64,000 bases of DNA from Niastella sp. (GTDB lineage Bacteria > Bacteroidota > Bacteroidia > Chitinophagales > Chitinophagaceae): positions 1 through 64,000 of the forward strand of contig JAGIBF010000043.1 in the NCBI GenBank assembly GCA_017744515.1. The letters are read 5' to 3'. This document shows positions 31,951 through 40,271 of the stretch, in pieces; positions within the stretch are counted from its first letter, which is position 1; each line of letters starts with the position of its first letter. A program made the translations under genes and the position numbers. A model generated the notes under the pieces. The model saw only the letters and a program-made list of their open reading frames with translations. It ran no database searches and was not told the origin of the DNA.

Positions 31951-33654
31951 TTACCTGCGCAGGATCATCTTTTGGGTAAATACTTCATTGCCCACTATCA
32001 TTTTTATAAAATAGGTTCCGCTCTGCCATCCGGGAGGACATTCGATATTAATTGACGAAGTTCCCTTTGCCACGTTTGTTTTCACCTGTTTCAATATTCT
32101 TCCTGAAAGGTCTACGATGACAATACTGGCATCTGCCTTATCCGGACTCGTAAGCGCCAGGTGTATCTGGCTGCTCACCGGGTTGGGCAGTAATACAAAT
32201 CCTTTTGTACCGATCTGCTTTTGCCATATAAAACGTCCATCCTTATCCTTTTTATCCATGACAGTACAGGCTGCATCCAGCAGGATCGTTACTGTGTCTC
32301 TGGCATACGTGCTACCGCAGCTATCCATCAACTCCTGGCGTACGATATAACTACCGGGTTGATCTATAGTGATGGAAGTACCGACCGTATCACCCACAAT
32401 GTGCCCATCGGGTGTAGACCAGGTATACAATGAAGTGATCAGCGGATTGCCTACACTGATGGTACTGACTCCTACGCTGCCACAGAATACCGGTATATCG
32501 GCCGACGCAGCCGCCATAGGCGCCCGGAAGAAATCGAAGGGGCCAACAAAGTCTTTCAACTCGGCACTAAACGAATTGGATGATCTGGATTTCACTAATA
32601 TCCGGCGGAAAGGCATGCCGCAGGGATCGCCTACGTTTACCAGCGGGTCTAACCCCAGCTTGCTGAGATTGACAGAAAACTCCAGGAACTGATCGGCATT
32701 ATAATTAGTTACTACACTATTATCTACCCTGACAAGACTGAATGGTCCGGCCCAGGTATTGGCGCCACACTGTAATCCCGTATAATAAGAACCAGCTGTT
32801 GAAGGCAGTATATTGGCATATCCATAAGTAGCCCCAGCCGTTGCTCCGTCGAAAGCGCCACCCCAGGTGAAGGCCGTTGGTGTTACCGTAGTGAGTGCGT
32901 TCTTATTGACCCAAATTCTCGCTTCAAGGTTGTTGAGGCCTGAACCACTATACTCTGCTGTGAAAATAATATCACCTGCTTTCAATACGTTGCCTGCTGC
33001 ATCAAACTGCCAAGCAGTATGCCCGGCATCGGGACCGTATCCTTTAAAGCTGAGACTGGCACGTTCATAATAGATATCGGTCTGGTACATTTCAAAATCG
33101 AAGTAGCGGTTCCCATTGGCTCCTTCGAGTGATACACCGCCAAACAACCAGAGCGAATCGGTTACGTTTGGACCTGCTCTGCGTACGTGCATGAACATGT
33201 CGAGGATATCGTTCTTATCCGGTACACCTTGTGCCACGGGCGTTGCCCAGTTGGCCGGGCTCATCCCGTTTTTATTGGAGCCGGAAGCAAAAGCAGTGGA
33301 ATCGTCGCCATGATGATCACGGATAAACACCGCATCGATGAGCATCGAATTGTTGACGATGGAGAACTGTGGATAGCGCATGCCCCTGAACAACGGCAGC
33401 ATCCGTGTGGCAGGCGTGTTGATGTAAAGCTGATTAATATAGGCAGCGCCAGTAGTGTCGATAACGAAGGTGCCCGTGCCCGGATCTCCATTGCCAAACC
33501 AGTCGTCGGTATTGGAGTTGGGTGTGCCGTTGAATATATTGGCGCGCAAGCCGCCGTCTACTTCAAAGTTGGCGCGTTTTACCGGCGTTGTTATTTGTGC
33601 GGTTACAGCAAGGACATTGCTGCATAGCAATACAAGAGGTACAATTCTCTTCAT
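31951..33654 (-). CDS. Type IX-secreted protein with C-terminal sorting domain
   Basis: 567 residues from ATG 33654 (MKRIVPLVLLCSNVLAVTAQ), which gives a clean signal peptide. The body is a long beta-rich sequence with frequent Gly, Asn, Asp and Thr. An Ig/PKD-like unit lies near 400-470 (YTWSTPDGHIVGDTV). The last 75 residues (LPNPVSSQIHLAL ... GRILKQV ... GTYFIKMIVGNEVFTQKMILR) form a Por-secretion-system C-terminal sorting domain. The protein should cross the outer membrane through the type IX secretion system and be released or anchored. I see no catalytic motif. Similar proteins are often adhesin- or S-layer-like. Confidence 0.85.
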   Translation of the reverse strand: MKRIVPLVLLCSNVLAVTAQITTPVKRANFEVDGGLRANIFNGTPNSNTDDWFGNGDPGTGTFVIDTTGAAYINQLYINTPATRMLPLFRGMRYPQFSIVNNSMLIDAVFIRDHHGDDSTAFASGSNKNGMSPANWATPVAQGVPDKNDILDMFMHVRRAGPNVTDSLWLFGGVSLEGANGNRYFDFEMYQTDIYYERASLSFKGYGPDAGHTAWQFDAAGNVLKAGDIIFTAEYSGSGLNNLEARIWVNKNALTTVTPTAFTWGGAFDGATAGATYGYANILPSTAGSYYTGLQCGANTWAGPFSLVRVDNSVVTNYNADQFLEFSVNLSKLGLDPLVNVGDPCGMPFRRILVKSRSSNSFSAELKDFVGPFDFFRAPMAAASADIPVFCGSVGVSTISVGNPLITSLYTWSTPDGHIVGDTVGTSITIDQPGSYIVRQELMDSCGSTYARDTVTILLDAACTVMDKKDKDGRFIWQKQIGTKGFVLLPNPVSSQIHLALTSPDKADASIVIVDLSGRILKQVKTNVAKGTSSINIECPPGWQSGTYFIKMIVGNEVFTQKMILRR

Positions 33655-34137
33655 AAGTAGGATTTTGTGTGAAATGATAACCGGGTATATATCATTGATC
33701 ATATAACCGGGTCATTCAATATATGCCCGTTGCTTTCCCTGTATCAAACAGGAACAGCCAACAGATACATCAAAATTTATGAGAACGGTTCGAGGAGGAT
33801 AAGGCAGGAAGCTATTAAACGCTACTCACGCAGCAAAGAAAAGTGAGTCTCGCAACAGATGCATGGCGGATCGTTTAAAAGATAAAGTACTTTCATGGGT
33901 TACAGATTTGAAGACAAGATATAATAAATGTTTTTATCCTGCCATACCTTTTTATACCCAAACTCCTTAGTGTTCTCAGTGTCAATCATTTCTTTTTTCA
34001 TCTTTAGAATTGCTTTAGAGTTTACTTATGTTTGCGGGGCTATTCTACGCGGGAGGTAAACATATTTCATTCATTTTGTCTTTCCCGCTTCTTCATTTGG
34101 CATGATTTTTCATTAATTGTTTCTCAAATTACACACT
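33655..34137. other. 480-bp intergenic region with a 10-bp direct repeat and a possible -7 element
   Basis: No coding frame of note. The decamer ATAACCGGGT occurs at 33677-33686 and again at 33703-33712, flanking a near-palindromic AT-rich centre with TGATCA, just upstream of the T9SS-protein gene. TATGTTTG (34027-34034) fits the -7 consensus for plus-strand transcription into the DUF4382 gene, with no clear -33 box. Confidence 0.35.
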
Positions 34138-34647
34138 ATGAAACCACTGCGCCTTTTACTCCCTGTAGCCGTTGTCACCGCTCTTGTTATCGCCTGCAAC
34201 AAAGACAACGACACGACCACCGATCTGCGGATCAGGCTAACAGACAATCCGTACAATGCCACTGAAGTGAATGTAGACATTCAACAAGTACGCGTGAACC
34301 TGCAGGATGATTCTTCGGGTTGGGTGAACCTGGAAACAAGAAAAGGGATCTACAACCTGCTTGACTTTCAAAATGGCATCGATACGCTGATCGCACAAAG
34401 CACAGTGCCTACCGGCCGGGTGAAGGAAGTTCGTTTTGTGTTGGGCAGCCAAAACAGCATCAAGATCGACAACAAAGTTTATCCGCTTACCATTCCCAGT
34501 GGCAGTGAATCGGGTCTGAAGATCAAGCTGAATAAGCAGCTGAATGCTCATGTAGATTCGCTGGTCATCGATTTCGACGCAGCCCTGTCCATCCTCCAGG
34601 AAGGAACTGGTGATTACAAATTGAAACCGGTATTGAAGATCAAGTAG
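34138..34647 (+). CDS. DUF4382 lipoprotein
   Basis: 169 residues from ATG 34138 with a lipobox ending VIACN (Cys20). The mature part begins DLRIRLTDNPYNATEVNVDIQQVRVNL, and continues YNLLDFQNGIDTLIAQSTVPTGRVKEVRFVL, the DUF4382 pattern of a periplasmic or surface beta-sandwich lipoprotein. The function is unknown. It is a single-gene unit followed 24 nt later by a strong terminator. Confidence 0.85.
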   Translation: MKPLRLLLPVAVVTALVIACNKDNDTTTDLRIRLTDNPYNATEVNVDIQQVRVNLQDDSSGWVNLETRKGIYNLLDFQNGIDTLIAQSTVPTGRVKEVRFVLGSQNSIKIDNKVYPLTIPSGSESGLKIKLNKQLNAHVDSLVIDFDAALSILQEGTGDYKLKPVLKIK

Positions 34648-34670
34648 TATTCAGCCATAAACATGAAGAC

Positions 34671-34699
34671 AGCCCTGTTCAACTGAACGGGGCTTTTTT
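34671..34699 (+). terminator. Intrinsic terminator of the DUF4382 gene
   Basis: AGCCCTGTTC pairs with GAACGGGGCT around an AACT loop (one T-G pair), followed by six T. It is placed 24 nt after the stop codon. Confidence 0.8.
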
Positions 34700-34744
34700 G
34701 TTGCTTCCGGGGCTTCGGCACGGGAAACCGCCAAATTATATAAA

Positions 34745-34762
34745 ACACTCCCTGAATAGTGT
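34745..34762. promoter_or_regulatory. Inverted repeat ACACT-N8-AGTGT upstream of the copper ATPase gene
   Basis: ACACT (34745-34749) and AGTGT (34758-34762) lie about 40 bp upstream of the expected start point given the -7-like element at 34787. It could be an operator for a metal-responsive regulator, but no regulator gene is nearby and the repeat is short. Confidence 0.25.
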
Positions 34763-34786
34763 AACAGGCTGGCCTGCTGACGGATG

Positions 34787-34794
34787 TAGTTTTG
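34787..34794 (+). promoter_or_regulatory. Possible -7 element of the copper ATPase gene (TAGTTTTG)
   Basis: It matches TAnnTTTG and lies 16 nt before the ATG at 34811. No TTTG is found at -33, as expected for an activator-dependent promoter. Confidence 0.35.
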
Positions 34795-34810
34795 TGGAAA
34801 TGATTGAACT

Positions 34811-37090
34811 ATGTCTACAGCTACCACCACCATAGCCACTCCCCAAGCGCCTGCGGCAAATACCAAAGGCGTACAACGTATTGTCAAAGAAACCTTTCCG
34901 GTGCTGGAAATGACCTGCGCTTCCTGTGCGGTGAGCGTGGAATCTATCCTTAAATCGGTACCGGGCGTATCCAACGCAGGCGTAAACTTTGCCAACCAGA
35001 CCGCTTCTGTAGAGTACGATGCAGCACGCTTAAGCCATCAGCAGCTGCAAGCGGCCGTACGCTCCATTGGCTACGACATCGTGATCGATACCGACAATAA
35101 GGCGGAAGTGCAACAACAGGCACAGCGTGAGCATTACCAATACCTCAAACAAAGAACCATCTGGGCCTCGCTCCTATCCCTGCCTGTGGTGGTGATCGGC
35201 ATGTTCTTCATGAATATACCTTATGCCAACTGGATCATGCTGGTGCTGTCTACCCCCGTTGTATTTTACTTTGGCCGTTCCTTCTTCGTCAATGCCTGGA
35301 AGCAAGCCGCCCACCGTAAAGCTAATATGGATACACTGGTAGCGTTGAGTACCGGCATCGCGTGGCTGTTCAGCACCTTCAATACGATCTATCCTGCATT
35401 CTGGCACCAACGCGGTTTGCATCCTCATGTATACTTTGAAGCTGCCGCTGTAGTGATCGCTTTTATATCACTGGGCAAACTGCTGGAAGCCAAAGCGACC
35501 TCCAACACATCGACTGCTCTTAAAAAACTGGCGGGACTGCAACCTAAGACCGTTGCCCTCGTTACACCCTCCGGAACTATTGTAGCAATACCCGTGGCCG
35601 AAGTAAACATCGGCGACGCGCTGCTGGTGAAACCCGGTGAAAAAATACCTGTAGACGGCACCGTTGCCAGCGGCTCTTCTTATATCGATGAAAGTATGAT
35701 CACCGGCGAACCCATCCCAGCAGCCAAGCAACAAGGTGATGCTGTATTTGCCGGCACCATCAATCAACAGGGCAGTTTTCAGTTCCGCGCCGACAAGGTA
35801 GGCGCCGATACACTGCTGGCCCAGATCATCAAAATGGTGGAGGAAGCTCAAGGCAGTAAAGCACCGGTACAAAAACTGGTAGATAAGATCGCCGGCATCT
35901 TTGTGCCGATCGTTATCGGCATCGCTGTGCTCACTTTTATTGCCTGGCTGGTGCCGGGTGGGGAAAATGCTTTTACGCATGCCTTGCTTACTTCTGTAAC
36001 CGTGCTGGTGATCGCCTGCCCCTGTGCGCTTGGACTGGCCACCCCTACTGCCATTATGGTGGGTGTGGGTAAAGGGGCCGAAAATAATATCCTGATCAAA
36101 GATGCAGAGAGCCTCGAAGTGGCTCATAAAGTAAATGCTGTGGTACTTGATAAAACCGGCACCATCACGGAGGGAAAACCCGTGGTAACCGATCTTACCT
36201 GGAATAACAGTGAACCTGAACGCGCAGAACAGGAGGCTATACTTTATGCACTGGAACAACAATCGGAACATCCGCTGGCGCAGGCTATTTTACAACACCT
36301 GTCTGCAACAAACACGAATATACATTTTGAATCAGTAGAAAGCATTACAGGCAAAGGCATACAAGGAATCCGTGCAGACATTACTTACCGTGTGGGCAAC
36401 CAGCAGCTGATGGAAGAAAACAACGTACCTATTCCCGCAGCGCTGGCTGCCAAAGCTTCGCATTTACAGGAACAGGCCAATACAGTAGTTTGGTTTGCCG
36501 CCAATGACCGTTTACTGGCCATCATTGCCATTGCCGATAAAGTAAAGGAAACATCGAAAGCTGCCATTGCCACCTTACAACGCAACGGTATCGAGGTGCA
36601 CATGCTTACCGGCGACAACCGCCATACCGCTGAAGCCGTTGCACGGCAAACAGGTATCACTTCTTTTAAAGCCGGCGTGCTGCCTGCAGATAAAGCTGCT
36701 TTCGTGAAGGAGCTGCAACAGGCCGGTAAAACAGTAGCGATGGTGGGTGATGGCATCAATGATTCCCACGCGCTCGCGCAAGCCGATATCAGCATTGCGA
36801 TGGGTAAAGGTACCGACATTGCGATGGATGTGGCCCGTATAACGCTTATCACTGCCGACCTCAATGCCATTCCCAAAGCCTTGTTGCTGTCGCGCAAAAC
36901 AGTACGCACCATCCGTCAAAACCTGTTCTGGGCTTTTATCTACAATATCATCGGCATACCGGTGGCAGCCGGGCTGCTGTATCCTTTCAACGGATTCTTA
37001 CTGGACCCGATGATTGCCGGGGCCGCTATGGCGCTGAGCAGTGTAAGTGTGGTGGGTAACAGCCTGCGGCTGAAGATGGCGAAGATATAG
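34811..37090 (+). CDS. copA: Copper-exporting P1B-type ATPase
   Basis: 759 residues. One N-terminal HMA domain with MTCASC (Cys36, Cys39). Actuator loop TGE (298-300), transport-site CPC (403-405) in [14 protein letters not shown], phosphorylation motif DKTGT (447-451), ATP-binding HP motif ([13 protein letters not shown]), and [10 protein letters not shown]. The last helices carry YN and [15 protein letters not shown], the Met-Ser-Ser pattern of Cu(I)-specific P1B-1 pumps. It exports Cu(I) from the cytoplasm to the periplasm. A 71-residue HMA protein gene follows and probably delivers copper to it. The MbnP/MbnH pair 5-7 kb downstream is another copper-linked element. Confidence 0.92.
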   Translation: MSTATTTIATPQAPAANTKGVQRIVKETFPVLEMTCASCAVSVESILKSVPGVSNAGVNFANQTASVEYDAARLSHQQLQAAVRSIGYDIVIDTDNKAEVQQQAQREHYQYLKQRTIWASLLSLPVVVIGMFFMNIPYANWIMLVLSTPVVFYFGRSFFVNAWKQAAHRKANMDTLVALSTGIAWLFSTFNTIYPAFWHQRGLHPHVYFEAAAVVIAFISLGKLLEAKATSNTSTALKKLAGLQPKTVALVTPSGTIVAIPVAEVNIGDALLVKPGEKIPVDGTVASGSSYIDESMITGEPIPAAKQQGDAVFAGTINQQGSFQFRADKVGADTLLAQIIKMVEEAQGSKAPVQKLVDKIAGIFVPIVIGIAVLTFIAWLVPGGENAFTHALLTSVTVLVIACPCALGLATPTAIMVGVGKGAENNILIKDAESLEVAHKVNAVVLDKTGTITEGKPVVTDLTWNNSEPERAEQEAILYALEQQSEHPLAQAILQHLSATNTNIHFESVESITGKGIQGIRADITYRVGNQQLMEENNVPIPAALAAKASHLQEQANTVVWFAANDRLLAIIAIADKVKETSKAAIATLQRNGIEVHMLTGDNRHTAEAVARQTGITSFKAGVLPADKAAFVKELQQAGKTVAMVGDGINDSHALAQADISIAMGKGTDIAMDVARITLITADLNAIPKALLLSRKTVRTIRQNLFWAFIYNIIGIPVAAGLLYPFNGFLLDPMIAGAAMALSSVSVVGNSLRLKMAKI

Positions 37091-37091
37091 G

Positions 37092-37115
37092 CCCTTCGAC
37101 AGGCTCAGGGTGACA
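37092..37115. repeat. Dispersed intergenic repeat, family A (TTCGACAGGCTCAGGG type)
   Basis: A copy of a 24-bp repeat lies immediately after the copper ATPase stop. Near-identical copies (one base different) lie at 45086-45109 and 49402-49425. Each is intergenic and ends in GGGTGACA. Confidence 0.7.
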
Positions 37116-37149
37116 AACAATTTAATTCAATGATCAAAAGATAAATACA

Positions 37150-37365
37150 ATGAAAACGGTACAATTCAAGACAAACATTAAATGCAGCGGCTGTGTAGCT
37201 ACGGTGACACCGGAACTGAACAAAGCTGCCGGTGAGAACAACTGGAAAGTAGACCTGGCATCGCCCGACAAAATACTTACCGTATCGGTAGAAGATGGCA
37301 AAGAGGCCAGCATATCTGAAGCGGTACAAAAAGCGGGTTACAAAGCAGCGCTACTCGCTTCTTAG
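37150..37365 (+). CDS. HMA-domain copper chaperone
   Basis: 71 residues, a single ferredoxin-like HMA domain with KCSGC (Cys12, Cys15). It begins MKTVQFKTNIKCSGCVATVTPEL and ends with AGYKAALL, the usual end of the fourth strand. Chaperones of this kind hand Cu(I) to a P1B ATPase. Its place 59 nt after the ATPase gene supports that. The gap carries a family A repeat, which probably does not end transcription. Confidence 0.88.
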   Translation: MKTVQFKTNIKCSGCVATVTPELNKAAGENNWKVDLASPDKILTVSVEDGKEASISEAVQKAGYKAALLAS

Positions 37366-37445
37366 TCGGCAACGATATACCATGGATGATGCCTACGAAC
37401 CGGCGCCTGTTTATGGAGCTAACGCAGCATAAATGAGGTGCCGGT

Positions 37446-39395
37446 TTACTTTTCGCGCACCAGCTTTTCGTGTACCACAGGCGTTACCACCAGCGGGTAC
37501 ATCTCCACGGTCACATTGCTGGGGTCTAACCCGAAGTTGACAGCTTCTTTTACACTAAGCAGTTTCAGGTTGAAGTAGCTCTTCATCACAAACCGCTTTA
37601 TAAAGGGCATGTCATTATCGTAAGAGAGGAATGACTCCAGCAGTAAGAAACGAAAATCCCCGATGCCGCTTGCCTGGTAATATTGCTCGCGCCTGTTCGA
37701 CACATCTACTTCTCCATCTTTTACCAACTCGCTCACCACCTGCCTGAAATAATAATCCACGCGCGGCTCCACCCTGAAGCCAAGGTTGAATTCGAGAAAG
37801 TATACATCATTCCGCACGATGGTGTCTACATGGTACCGCATGGCATATGGCTCGTCCAATACATTCACGTGCACGAACCAGTATATATCGGCCCGCTTGG
37901 GCGACCGGGACAGGATGGATTGTATAGCCGTTTGTTCTACTTTTCGTGGTGAGCCGGAACTGGTGAGGTATACGAGGTTGGTAGCATATTTTGGTATTTC
38001 CTCATCATTGCTCAGGCGCTTCAACAGATCGATTTTAGGTTCTATTGGTACCATTTTGGTCAGGGAACGTTTAATGTTGCGTCCTTTGTTCCATACCAGC
38101 ATCGTGATGAACAGCACGGCGCCAATGACCAGCGTGATCCATCCGCCTTCAACTATCTTCTGAAAATTGGCCGTAAGGAAAGCGCCTTCTATAATGATGA
38201 AGATGCCTGTGATCAGCACTACCAGTGCGGTTGGCACCCGTTTGACATACAGGTAAAAATTGATGAGTACCGTGCTCATGATCATGGTGAGCGTAACGCT
38301 GAGACCGAATGCCGCTTCCATGGCAGTGGACTCTTTGAAGTGCAGTACCATGGCGATACAGCCTGCCATCAGGAGCCAGTTGATAAAGGGTATGTAGATC
38401 TGTCCTTTGATATCACCGGGAAACACCACGCGGTGGCGCGGCCATATATCGAGCCGGATGGCCTCATTGATGAGCGTAAAGCAACCGCTGATGAGGGCCT
38501 GGCTGGCAATGATGGTAGCGAGGGTGGCAATGATCACCGAAGGGTTGTAGATCATATCGGGCACGATGTGGTAAAAAGGACTGATGCTTCCTACTTCTTC
38601 GCCTGTGTGCTGCAATAACCAGGCGGTCTGCCCGGCATAGCTCAGTATGAGCATGATCTTGACGTAGATCCAGCTGATGCGAATATTGTTGCGGCCACAA
38701 TGTCCCATATCACTGTACAATGCTTCTGCCCCCGTAGTACACAGGAATATGCTGCCCAGCAACCAGAAACCGCCCGGTACTTCTTTCAGCATTATCCAGG
38801 CATAATATGGATTGAGGGCTTTCAACACACCGGGGGCCTGCCACATAGCCATAATACCCAGCACCCCGATGAACGTAAACCATACCAGCATCACCGGCCC
38901 GAATATCTTCCCGATACGCCCGGTACCAAACTGCTGGAAACTAAACAAGCCAATGAGTATAGCGATCACAATGGGAACTGTGTTGATATCGGGCTTAATC
39001 TTTTGCAATCCTTCAATAGCCGATGCCACCGAAATCGGCGGTGTGATGATACCATCGGCCATCAGGAAGGCGCCACCGGCCATGGCTGGTATGATGAGCC
39101 ACCGGCCCCAATAACGGCGGATGAGCGCGTACAGCGAAAAGATACCGCCTTCTCCTTTGTTATCGGCCTGCAGCGTGAGGATAACGTATTTCAGGGTAGT
39201 TTGAAAGAACAGTGTCCAGAAGATGGCCGACAATGCGCCTAACGCCACATCCTCTGTAATGACACGATCGTGGAATACTGCATTGAGTGTGTAAAGCGGA
39301 GAAGTACCAATATCACCAAAGACTATACCTATTGCGATCAATGTACCTGCCGTCGTGATCCGTTTATGGAACGAGGCTGCGGAAGTAGAACTCAT
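37446..39395 (-). CDS. kup: Kup-family potassium uptake protein
   Basis: 649 residues from ATG 39395 (MSSTSAASFHKRITTAG), giving the normal family start; an upstream extension of 28 residues is unlikely. The hallmark GIVFGDIGTSPLYTL lies in helix 1. Twelve helices (about 13-440) are followed by a hydrophilic C-terminal domain of about 190 residues (YATNLVYLTSSGSPRKVEQTAIQSIL ... ). Kup proteins take up K+ with protons across the inner membrane. It is transcribed alone on the minus strand. Confidence 0.93.
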   Translation of the reverse strand: MSSTSAASFHKRITTAGTLIAIGIVFGDIGTSPLYTLNAVFHDRVITEDVALGALSAIFWTLFFQTTLKYVILTLQADNKGEGGIFSLYALIRRYWGRWLIIPAMAGGAFLMADGIITPPISVASAIEGLQKIKPDINTVPIVIAILIGLFSFQQFGTGRIGKIFGPVMLVWFTFIGVLGIMAMWQAPGVLKALNPYYAWIMLKEVPGGFWLLGSIFLCTTGAEALYSDMGHCGRNNIRISWIYVKIMLILSYAGQTAWLLQHTGEEVGSISPFYHIVPDMIYNPSVIIATLATIIASQALISGCFTLINEAIRLDIWPRHRVVFPGDIKGQIYIPFINWLLMAGCIAMVLHFKESTAMEAAFGLSVTLTMIMSTVLINFYLYVKRVPTALVVLITGIFIIIEGAFLTANFQKIVEGGWITLVIGAVLFITMLVWNKGRNIKRSLTKMVPIEPKIDLLKRLSNDEEIPKYATNLVYLTSSGSPRKVEQTAIQSILSRSPKRADIYWFVHVNVLDEPYAMRYHVDTIVRNDVYFLEFNLGFRVEPRVDYYFRQVVSELVKDGEVDVSNRREQYYQASGIGDFRFLLLESFLSYDNDMPFIKRFVMKSYFNLKLLSVKEAVNFGLDPSNVTVEMYPLVVTPVVHEKLVREK

Positions 39396-39437
39396 GGGAA
39401 GGGCTATTTGAACAGCCAAAGTACTATAAAATGGGGA

Positions 39438-39468
39438 AAAGAAATAAGAAGTAAGAGGTAGGATGCAA
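39438..39468. repeat. AG-rich intergenic repeat (AAGAAGTAAGAGGT type)
   Basis: It shares AAGAAGTAAGAGGT with 2834-2847. Both copies are outside genes and both are within purine-rich runs. Confidence 0.45.
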
Positions 39469-39489
39469 GAGAATGGCACCGACCAGACA

Positions 39490-39507
39490 TAACGCTGAAC
39501 AGCGTTA
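39490..39507. repeat. Perfect 8-bp hairpin (TAACGCTG-AA-CAGCGTTA)
   Basis: A perfect stem with a two-base gap lies between the DUF1328 and Kup genes. It lacks a T-run on either strand. It could be a weak terminator or a protein site. Confidence 0.35.
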
Positions 39508-39614
39508 CTCAGTCGATGCCATTAACATTCTTTCTTTTGCTTCTTTGCTCCAACAACGTCTTTTGTAAGCTTATGCCGCCGTAGCGGCAAAGACGTCGAT
39601 TATAGTTTCGTTCA

Positions 39615-39779
39615 TTATGGAGTTCTTGTTCTACCCATGATGAGGGACAACAGGAACAACACGATAAAAATAAAGAAGAGGATCTTGGCGAAGCTGGCAG
39701 CGCCTGCTGCAATACCACCGAATCCGAAGAGAGCAGCTACAATAGCTACTATCAAGAAGATGACTGTCCAGCGTAACAT
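39615..39779 (-). CDS. DUF1328 (YtjA-type) small membrane protein
   Basis: 54 residues from ATG 39779 ([35 protein letters not shown]). Two helices separated by the conserved [10 protein letters not shown] segment are the signature of DUF1328, present in many bacteria and often induced by stress. Its function is not known. The longer upstream start is rejected because it adds 11 residues unlike the family. Confidence 0.9.
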   Translation of the reverse strand: MLRWTVIFLIVAIVAALFGFGGIAAGAASFAKILFFIFIVLFLLSLIMGRTRTP

Positions 39780-39798
39780 AAATAAAAGATTTAATTGT

Positions 39799-40014
39799 TT
39801 ACAATGGATCAAAGTCCCTGGCCTTATACAGGGTATCTATGAACAAAGGCAATGATGCTGCGGCAGGTTCATGCCTGCCAGCAGTTGCGCCCATGAAAAC
39901 AGATGTGTTACTTTGATCTTTTACTTTACCGGGTTCACTAACAGGGCCTGACGCCAGCTGGTTCAATGATCCATTCCAGCGTTCGAGGTCCATGCTTCCA
40001 TTGGGTTTGCTCAT
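39799..40014 (-). CDS. Hypothetical 71-residue protein
   Basis: A 71-codon frame from ATG 40014, ending 19 nt before the start of the DUF1328 gene on the same strand. The product is polar, without signal peptide or membrane helix, and rich in Ser, Asn and Pro. I recognise no family. The tight spacing to the DUF1328 gene is the only support. It could equally be leader sequence. Confidence 0.3.
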   Translation of the reverse strand: MSKPNGSMDLERWNGSLNQLASGPVSEPGKVKDQSNTSVFMGATAGRHEPAAASLPLFIDTLYKARDFDPL

Positions 40015-40271
40015 ACCAGCATGGATTTAAAAACAATGCCCGTGCCAGCTATTTGATTTTCAGCACCAACTTGAGTATTGCACTCCCCAATGCGCAAAAT
40101 TTGCCCATAAGTCGCAGCTAATCAATCCCCAATAATTTAGGAATTCTTTTGGTTCCGGCTTAAGACAATGCCTTAAGACTGATCGTTGCAGCTGTTAAAG
40201 AATTATAACACCGGGTGGAAAGTGAATGTTTTACGGAAAACCCTGCTGTGGAAAGGGGAATTACGTTCTTT

